Shown here one piece after another: positions 5,946-10,284 of a DNA stretch of 10,284 nucleotides. The notes beneath the pieces are model-generated. The model did no database searches. It was not told where the DNA came from and saw only the letters and a program-made list of their open reading frames with translations. The position numbers were made by a program, and so were the translations under genes. The stretch is from an uncultured Oscillospiraceae bacterium (lineage in GTDB: Bacteria; Bacillota; Clostridia; Oscillospirales; Oscillospiraceae). The stretch's first letter is position 1. Each line of letters opens with the position of its first letter. Location: NCBI GenBank assembly GCA_905236265.1, contig CAJOOV010000206.1, positions 1-10,284 on the forward strand, written 5' to 3'.

Positions 5946-6623
5946 ATGGTATTGGAACTTCGTGACATCTGCAAGGACTATGTGCGGGGAAAGATGCGGG
6001 TGCCGGTGCTGCACCACATCGACCTGAACGTGGAGGAGGGGGAGTACATCGCCATTATGGGCCCCTCCGGCTCCGGGAAAACCACTTTGATGAACCTGAT
6101 CGGCTGTCTGGATGTGCCCACCTCCGGCAAGCGGATTTTACAGGGGGAGGATCTGGACGGGCTGAACGATAACCGTCTGGCTGACCTGAGAAACCGCCAG
6201 ATCGGCTTTGTGTTCCAGTCCGCCGACCTGCTGCCGGGGATGACGGCGCTGGAGAATGTGGCGCTGCCCCTGACCTACCGGGGGACAAAGAAAAAAGAGC
6301 GGCTGAGCCGCGCCCGTGCCATGCTGGAGCGGGTGGGACTGGCTGACCGGATGGATCACAAGCCCAACCAGCTCTCCGGCGGACAGTGCCAGCGTGTGGC
6401 CATTGCCCGCGCCATGGTGGGCAATCCCAGCCTGCTGCTGGCGGACGAGCCTACCGGCGCACTGGACAGCCAGTCCGGCGAGCAGGTGATGGAGCTGTTT
6501 CGTGATTTGAACGAGAGCGGCGTGACCATTATCATGATTACCCACTCCCCTGAGGTTGCGGCCTGCGCCCAGAAGACCTATCTCATCCGGGATGGCAGGA
6601 TTCAGGCGGGAGGTGCCCGATGA
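5946..6623 (+). CDS. MacB/LolD-type ABC transporter ATP-binding protein (225 aa)
   Basis: This is the cytoplasmic ATPase of the exporter. It shows Walker A GPSGSGKT (39-46), Q-loop Gln91 in FVFQSADLLPGMTALENV, ABC signature LSGGQ (143-147), Walker B LLLADEP with catalytic Glu168, D-loop ALD (172-174) and switch His200 in MITHSPEVA. All catalytic residues are intact, and the length is typical of the MacB/LolD (3.A.1.122/125-like) family. The start has a G-rich ribosome site (about 5933-5937) eight bases upstream. Its stop overlaps the next gene's ATG (ATGA), so it is probably translationally coupled to the second adaptor. Its partner is the permease at 8710-9966. Confidence 0.95.
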   Translation: MVLELRDICKDYVRGKMRVPVLHHIDLNVEEGEYIAIMGPSGSGKTTLMNLIGCLDVPTSGKRILQGEDLDGLNDNRLADLRNRQIGFVFQSADLLPGMTALENVALPLTYRGTKKKERLSRARAMLERVGLADRMDHKPNQLSGGQCQRVAIARAMVGNPSLLLADEPTGALDSQSGEQVMELFRDLNESGVTIIMITHSPEVAACAQKTYLIRDGRIQAGGAR

Positions 6624-8695
6624 ACAGGGATAAAAAGCAGAAGAAAGTCCTCACCAAGCCCCCGAAGACGGACAATAAGCCGAAAAAAGCCCCCGTCTCC
6701 GGCGGCGGAAAGGGGAAAAAGGGACTGGTCACAGCGGTGATCGTGCTGGCTGTGGTGGTGGCCCTTGCAGGGGGAGGACTGGCTGTCCTGTCCCGGCAGA
6801 ACAACAAGACGGTGAACGTCTACGAGATCAAGGATCAGTTTGCCATGACCGAATACTGGGGCGACGGCAGCCAGACGGACGGCATGGTCAGCGTAGAGGG
6901 GATCCAGCCGGTGTATGTGTCCGACACCATGAACGTCAAGGACGTTGCAGTGGAGGAGGGACAAAAGGTGGAGAAGGGGGATCTCCTGCTTCACTATGAC
7001 ACCACCCTCACCGAGCTGGACGTTCAGCTCAAGGAGGTCAAGGTGCGTCAGGCGGAGCTGGAGCTCACCAACGCCCAGAAGGAGCTTGCCAAGGTGAAAA
7101 CCTATAAGGCAGGAGAGCTGATTCCCGGCAGCGCAGTGGACACCACCCTCCCCGGCATTGACCCAGAGGGGGAGACGGAGGTGGACGACAGCTTTCAGGA
7201 TGACGGCACCCTTGTGCTGCTGGACGGCAAGGGCACCTATAAAGAGCCCTTTACCTATCTGTGGAAGAATACCTACTTCTTTGACGATGCGTTTATGTAT
7301 CAGGCCATGCGGGGCAGCAAGGACTGCTATGTGCGCTTCCTCATGGTGGGTCAGGGACAGGGCAGCCAGCACACCCATGTGCCGGATCACAAGGAGTGGT
7401 ACTCCGACGAGAGCGGACACTACCGCCTGTGCGGCATCTGCGGGGAGGAGTACGAGCGCACAAAGCACAGCTTCCTCACGGTAGTGGACGTGTTCCCGGA
7501 CATTGACAGACAGGGCAGCCAGCATCAGGTCTGCGGCGTGTGCGGCTATATTGGCAAAACCAGCACCATTGCCGCCATACCCAAGCCGGAGACCCCCACA
7601 CAGGCGCCTACGGAGCCGCCTACGGAGCCTCCCACAGAGCCGCCAACGGAACCGCCCACCTCTGAGCCGCCTTCCGAGGAGGAGCCCACAACTCCGCCCA
7701 GTGAGGACGAGCAGCCCACCGGGCAGGAGAATTCCAGCCCCGCCCCCACCAAGGTGCAGGCGGAGATGCTGATGCAGTTCCAGTCCGGCAGCGCCGGGCG
7801 CACCTTCCAGGTGATCTCCATTCACATTCCCTCCACGGACGAGGCGGTGAAGACCCCCATCTTTGACTGGAAGGACAGCAAGCCCCTCCCGGCACAGCCT
7901 GCGGAGGAGCCGACAGAGCAGCCGCTCCCCGGTGCGGACGAGCCGGTGTCTACCGGCATCCGCTATACCGCCGAGGAGCTGCGGCAGATGGTCACCGAGG
8001 CGGAGGCCAAGGTGCGGGATCTGGATCTGGAGCTGCGGCGGACAAAGCTGGACTATGACAAGGCCCAGAAGGAGCTGAACAACAGCGCCATCTATGCCGA
8101 GATGGACGGCACCGTCAAGGATGTGATGGACCCGGTTCAGGCCAAGGATGAGGGCAGTGCCATTTTGAATATCACCGCCGGGGGCGGGTACTATATCCAC
8201 TGCACCCTCAGCGAGCTGGAGCGGGATTCGGTGGAAATCGGACAGAAGGTGACGGTCACCTCCTGGAGCAGCGACGAGCAGTTCGAGGGCGAGGTGACGG
8301 AGATTTCCGACTATCCCTCCACCGGCAGCAACTGGGGCGCAGGCAACTCCAACGTGTCCTACTATCCCTTTACGGTCTTTGTCTCCGAAGAGGCAGGACT
8401 GCGGGAGGGGGACTATGTGGGCGTTCAGTACGGCGCAGCCAAGGACGAAAAGGGCTTCTATCTCCAGAGCGTCTTTATCCGCACGGAAAACGGGCGCAGC
8501 TATGTCTACGCAGACAACAACGGAACGCTGGAAAAACGGTATATCTCCACCGGGCGCAGCCTCTGGGGCAGCTATACGCAGGTCTTTTCCGGGATTACGC
8601 CGGAGACAAACCTTGCCTTCCCCTACGGCTCTAACGTGAGAGAGGGCGCTGCCACGGTGCTGGCATCCGCTGACCAGCTCTACGGATACTATTAA
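6620..8695 (+). CDS. Second membrane-fusion adaptor with large Cys/His- and Pro-rich insertion (691 aa)
   Basis: A Lys-rich cytoplasmic tail (1-34) precedes one membrane helix (about 35-57), so the rest should be outside. The first lipoyl-like half is at about 95-128 (VKDVAVEEGQKVEKGDLLLH). Coiled-coil arms lie at about 129-162 and 448-490, the second half-domain at 490-528 (MDGTVKDV), and a beta-barrel up to about 605. A segment of roughly 280 residues separates the two coil arms, where adaptors normally have a short hairpin tip. It contains a beta-rich piece (about 195-245), a Cys/His segment with CGIC (271-274) and CGVC (305-308) plus His251, 253, 257, 267, 283 and 302, four PTEP repeats and further Pro/Glu/Thr-rich stalk (322-375), then more beta-rich sequence. 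The Cys pairs suggest metal binding or disulfides; this is inference. The gene overlaps the ATPase stop by four bases. It could aid substrate capture or cell-wall contact. Confidence 0.85.
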   Translation: MNRDKKQKKVLTKPPKTDNKPKKAPVSGGGKGKKGLVTAVIVLAVVVALAGGGLAVLSRQNNKTVNVYEIKDQFAMTEYWGDGSQTDGMVSVEGIQPVYVSDTMNVKDVAVEEGQKVEKGDLLLHYDTTLTELDVQLKEVKVRQAELELTNAQKELAKVKTYKAGELIPGSAVDTTLPGIDPEGETEVDDSFQDDGTLVLLDGKGTYKEPFTYLWKNTYFFDDAFMYQAMRGSKDCYVRFLMVGQGQGSQHTHVPDHKEWYSDESGHYRLCGICGEEYERTKHSFLTVVDVFPDIDRQGSQHQVCGVCGYIGKTSTIAAIPKPETPTQAPTEPPTEPPTEPPTEPPTSEPPSEEEPTTPPSEDEQPTGQENSSPAPTKVQAEMLMQFQSGSAGRTFQVISIHIPSTDEAVKTPIFDWKDSKPLPAQPAEEPTEQPLPGADEPVSTGIRYTAEELRQMVTEAEAKVRDLDLELRRTKLDYDKAQKELNNSAIYAEMDGTVKDVMDPVQAKDEGSAILNITAGGGYYIHCTLSELERDSVEIGQKVTVTSWSSDEQFEGEVTEISDYPSTGSNWGAGNSNVSYYPFTVFVSEEAGLREGDYVGVQYGAAKDEKGFYLQSVFIRTENGRSYVYADNNGTLEKRYISTGRSLWGSYTQVFSGITPETNLAFPYGSNVREGAATVLASADQLYGYY
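7607..7669 (+). repeat. PTEP tandem repeat (12-base units) in the second adaptor
   Basis: Four consecutive 12-base units encode PTEP, followed by a PTSEP variant. Third codon positions differ between units (CCT/CCC/CCA, ACG/ACA, GAG/GAA), so the repeat looks maintained at protein level and not freshly duplicated. Such Pro/Thr/Glu stretches commonly act as extended wall-spanning stalks in Gram-positive surface proteins. Confidence 0.75.
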
Positions 8696-8709
8696 GGGAG
8701 GGTTGGTTT

Positions 8710-9966
8710 ATGATTGAAAATATCGGACTCTCCATTCAGGGCATTTGGAACCATAAGCTGAGAAGCCTGCTGACCATGCTGGGCATTATCATCGGCATTG
8801 CCTCCATCATTGCCATTGTCTCCACCATCAAGGGCACCAATGAGCAGATCAAGCAGCAGCTCATCGGCGCAGGGAACAACGTGGTGACGGTGCAGCTCTC
8901 TCAGGGCACGGAGCCCTTTGAGATGCAGTATACCGCAAAGCCGGAGGGCGTGCCGGTGATTGACGAGGACACCCGCACCCGCCTTGCCCATGTGGACGGG
9001 GCGGTGGATGCCTCACTGTACACCCAGCGCACCTATGTGGACGGGCTTGTGTACTACCAGAATACAGGCTTCACCGGAACCCTCCGGGGCATTGACAGCC
9101 ACTACTTCGGCGTAAACGGCTATAACGTCTATCTGGGCAGGGGCTTCTCCGCCACGGACTACGACAGCTTCCGTAAGGTGGCCATTCTGGATCAGGCAGC
9201 GGCGGACGGGATTTTCCCCGGTGAGAATCCGCTGGGCAAGGTGATCGAGATCAAGCAGGAGCCCTTTACCGTGGTAGGTGTGGTGGCTCGCTCCTCCAGC
9301 TTTGAGCCGAAGATCGAGACGATGGACGACTACTACACCTATCTGGGGGGCGACAGCGGGGCAGTGTACATCCCCAGCGCCGACTGGCCGCTGGTGGCGC
9401 AGTATGACGAGCCACAGATGGTGGACATTCAGGCGGCGACGACGGACGATATGACGGCGGTGGGCAAGGATGCCGCCGACATCATCAACGCCAACCTGAG
9501 CGTGAAGGAGGACTCCAATCTGGCCTACAGCAGCAATGACGTGCTGGAGCGGGCGAGAAACCTGCAGCAGCTTGCCAACGCTACCAACCAGCAGCTTGTC
9601 TGGATCGCCTCCATCTCCCTGCTGGTGGGCGGTATCGGCGTGATGAACATTATGCTGGTCACGGTCACGGAGCGCACCAGAGAGATCGGCCTGAAGAAGG
9701 CAATCGGAGCCAGAAAGAGCCGTATTCTGGGGCAGTTCCTCACCGAGGCGGCGGTGCTGACCAGTCTGGGCGGCGTAATCGGCGTGCTTACCGGAATCGG
9801 TCTGGCACAGGTGGTCAGCCGGGTCTCCGGCTCCCCCACTGCCATCAGCGCCCCTGCCACGGCGCTGGCGGTGCTGTTCTCCATGCTGATCGGCATTATC
9901 TTCGGCCTGATGCCTGCGGTGAAGGCGGCAAACCTGAACCCCATCGAGGCACTGAGAAGAGAATAA
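8710..9966 (+). CDS. MacB-type ABC transporter permease (418 aa)
   Basis: This is the membrane subunit of the exporter. It has the MacB plan: a first helix (about 19-40, LLTMLGIIIGIASIIAIVS), a large extracellular MacB-type core domain (about 41-295) with LRGIDSHYF and RKVAILD segments, then three helices at about 297-319, 347-370 and 383-403. The conserved cytoplasmic loop VTERTREIGLKKAIGARKS (318-336) follows helix 2, where the ATPase docks, and the protein ends in the usual ANLNPIEALR. Length is normal for a MacB permease without a fused ATPase. GGAGG (8698-8702) lies seven bases before the ATG, 14 bases after the adaptor's stop. MacB-family systems act by mechanotransmission, moving substrate outside the inner membrane. 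Substrates range from peptides and antibiotics to lipoproteins and cannot be assigned here. Confidence 0.94.
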   Translation: MIENIGLSIQGIWNHKLRSLLTMLGIIIGIASIIAIVSTIKGTNEQIKQQLIGAGNNVVTVQLSQGTEPFEMQYTAKPEGVPVIDEDTRTRLAHVDGAVDASLYTQRTYVDGLVYYQNTGFTGTLRGIDSHYFGVNGYNVYLGRGFSATDYDSFRKVAILDQAAADGIFPGENPLGKVIEIKQEPFTVVGVVARSSSFEPKIETMDDYYTYLGGDSGAVYIPSADWPLVAQYDEPQMVDIQAATTDDMTAVGKDAADIINANLSVKEDSNLAYSSNDVLERARNLQQLANATNQQLVWIASISLLVGGIGVMNIMLVTVTERTREIGLKKAIGARKSRILGQFLTEAAVLTSLGGVIGVLTGIGLAQVVSRVSGSPTAISAPATALAVLFSMLIGIIFGLMPAVKAANLNPIEALRRE

Positions 9967-9967
9967 G

Positions 9968-10002
9968 AAATCCCCCGTTATCTTTGATAACGGGGGATTT
10001 TT
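9968..10002. terminator. Strong intrinsic terminator between convergent genes
   Basis: AAATCCCCCGTTATC (9968-9982) and GATAACGGGGGATTT (9986-10000) pair perfectly over 15 bp with a TTT loop, and a run of five T's ends the stem on the plus strand. It lies two bases after the permease stop. On the minus strand the stem is followed by ATTTCTTATT, so it may also end the sigma-factor transcript. Confidence 0.93.
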
Positions 10003-10005
10003 CTG

Positions 10006-10284
10006 CTACTCCGGCTGGTTCAGCGCCCGGCGGAGCTTGGAGAGGGCCTGCTTTTCCAGACGGGATACATAGGAGCGGGAGATGCCGCACTGCTGCGCCA
10101 CCTCCCGCTGGGTGCGGGGGGCTTTTCCGTCAAGGCCATAGCGCTGGGTGATGATGTACTGCTCCCGGTCAGTGAGCGCAGCGTCCACGCATTGGCGCAC
10201 CCGGAGGCAGTCCTCCCGGCTCTCCAAATCCTCCAGCATGGTGTCGTCTACCTTGATGACATCCATCAGGGACAGCCCGTTCCC
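10006..10284 (-). CDS. sigK: SigK-like sporulation sigma factor, C-terminal 92 residues (partial at right edge)
   Basis: Only the C-terminal part is in the window; the frame is open past the right edge and stops at 10006. The visible sequence starts GNGLSLMDVIKVDD, then carries LTDREQYIITQRYGLDG (sigma region 4 start) and TQREVAQQCGISRSYVSRLE, the region 4.2 helix-turn-helix that reads the -35 box. The wording matches sporulation sigma factors SigK/SigE (known family pattern 'TQREIA..LGISRSYVSRIEK.AL'), and the LSLMDVI segment favours SigK. SigK directs late mother-cell transcription in endospore formers. A start at the internal ATG (10266) is unlikely because homology continues upstream of it. 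Regions 1-3, any pro-sequence, and any interrupting element lie outside the window. SigE or another SigK-like paralogue remains possible. Confidence 0.72.
   Translation of the reverse strand, partial: GNGLSLMDVIKVDDTMLEDLESREDCLRVRQCVDAALTDREQYIITQRYGLDGKAPRTQREVAQQCGISRSYVSRLEKQALSKLRRALNQPE

Noticed and set aside
4548..6017. Long minus-strand open frame opposite the lipoprotein adaptor
   Set aside because: The plus-strand gene has a lipobox and adaptor domains, while the antisense frame is compositionally biased with no domain. A similar antisense frame at 6602-8200 is rejected for the same reason.
1..10284. Search for CRISPR arrays, insertion-sequence ends, tRNA or rRNA genes and known riboswitches
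   Set aside because: No regularly spaced direct repeats, transposase motifs, tRNA-like cloverleaf or recognised riboswitch core was seen on either strand by eye.

Overview
The window reads as chromosome of a GC-rich, endospore-forming Clostridia-type Firmicute, most like the Oscillospiraceae group of gut anaerobes. That placement is inferred from strong AGGAGG-type ribosome binding sites, TGn-extended -10 promoters, a SigK-type sporulation sigma factor, a clostridial acyl-CoA dehydrogenase/ETF pair and a Gram-positive MacB-like exporter. No rRNA, tRNA, CRISPR, transposase or phage gene was seen, and I see no sign of recent transfer.

Left part (1-1087). Two genes lie on the minus strand: the first 143 residues of an aconitase-superfamily hydratase that runs off the left edge, and a small SseB-domain protein. 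Each has a recognisable minus-strand promoter. The SseB gene is divergent from the next operon.

Redox operon (1088-4147, plus strand). An acyl-CoA dehydrogenase is fused in frame, through an Ala/Pro linker, to an electron-transfer-flavoprotein beta subunit. A normal EtfA gene follows 12 bases later. Together they would form an acyl-CoA dehydrogenase-EtfAB complex of the clostridial, probably electron-bifurcating, kind, with enzyme and EtfB covalently joined. Its promoter is bracketed by a perfect 8-bp inverted repeat that looks like an operator.

Intergenic 4148-4505. No convincing gene. It holds a probable terminator, several hairpins and an extended -10 promoter whose TATAAT lies inside a palindrome.

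Exporter operon (4506-9966, plus strand). Four tightly spaced genes: a lipoprotein membrane-fusion adaptor with an acidic repeated tail, a MacB/LolD-type ATPase, a second membrane-anchored adaptor, and a MacB-type permease. The second adaptor carries a roughly 280-residue insertion containing Cys-x2-Cys pairs and a PTEP-repeat stalk. This is a MacAB-like ABC system with two different adaptors, in what should be a single-membrane cell. The cargo cannot be read from the sequence.

Right edge (9967-10284). A strong hairpin terminator separates the exporter from a convergent minus-strand gene encoding the C-terminal part (region 4) of a SigK-like sigma factor, which runs off the right edge.

The most unusual items are the dehydrogenase-EtfB fusion and the Cys/His- and Pro-rich insertion in the second exporter adaptor.
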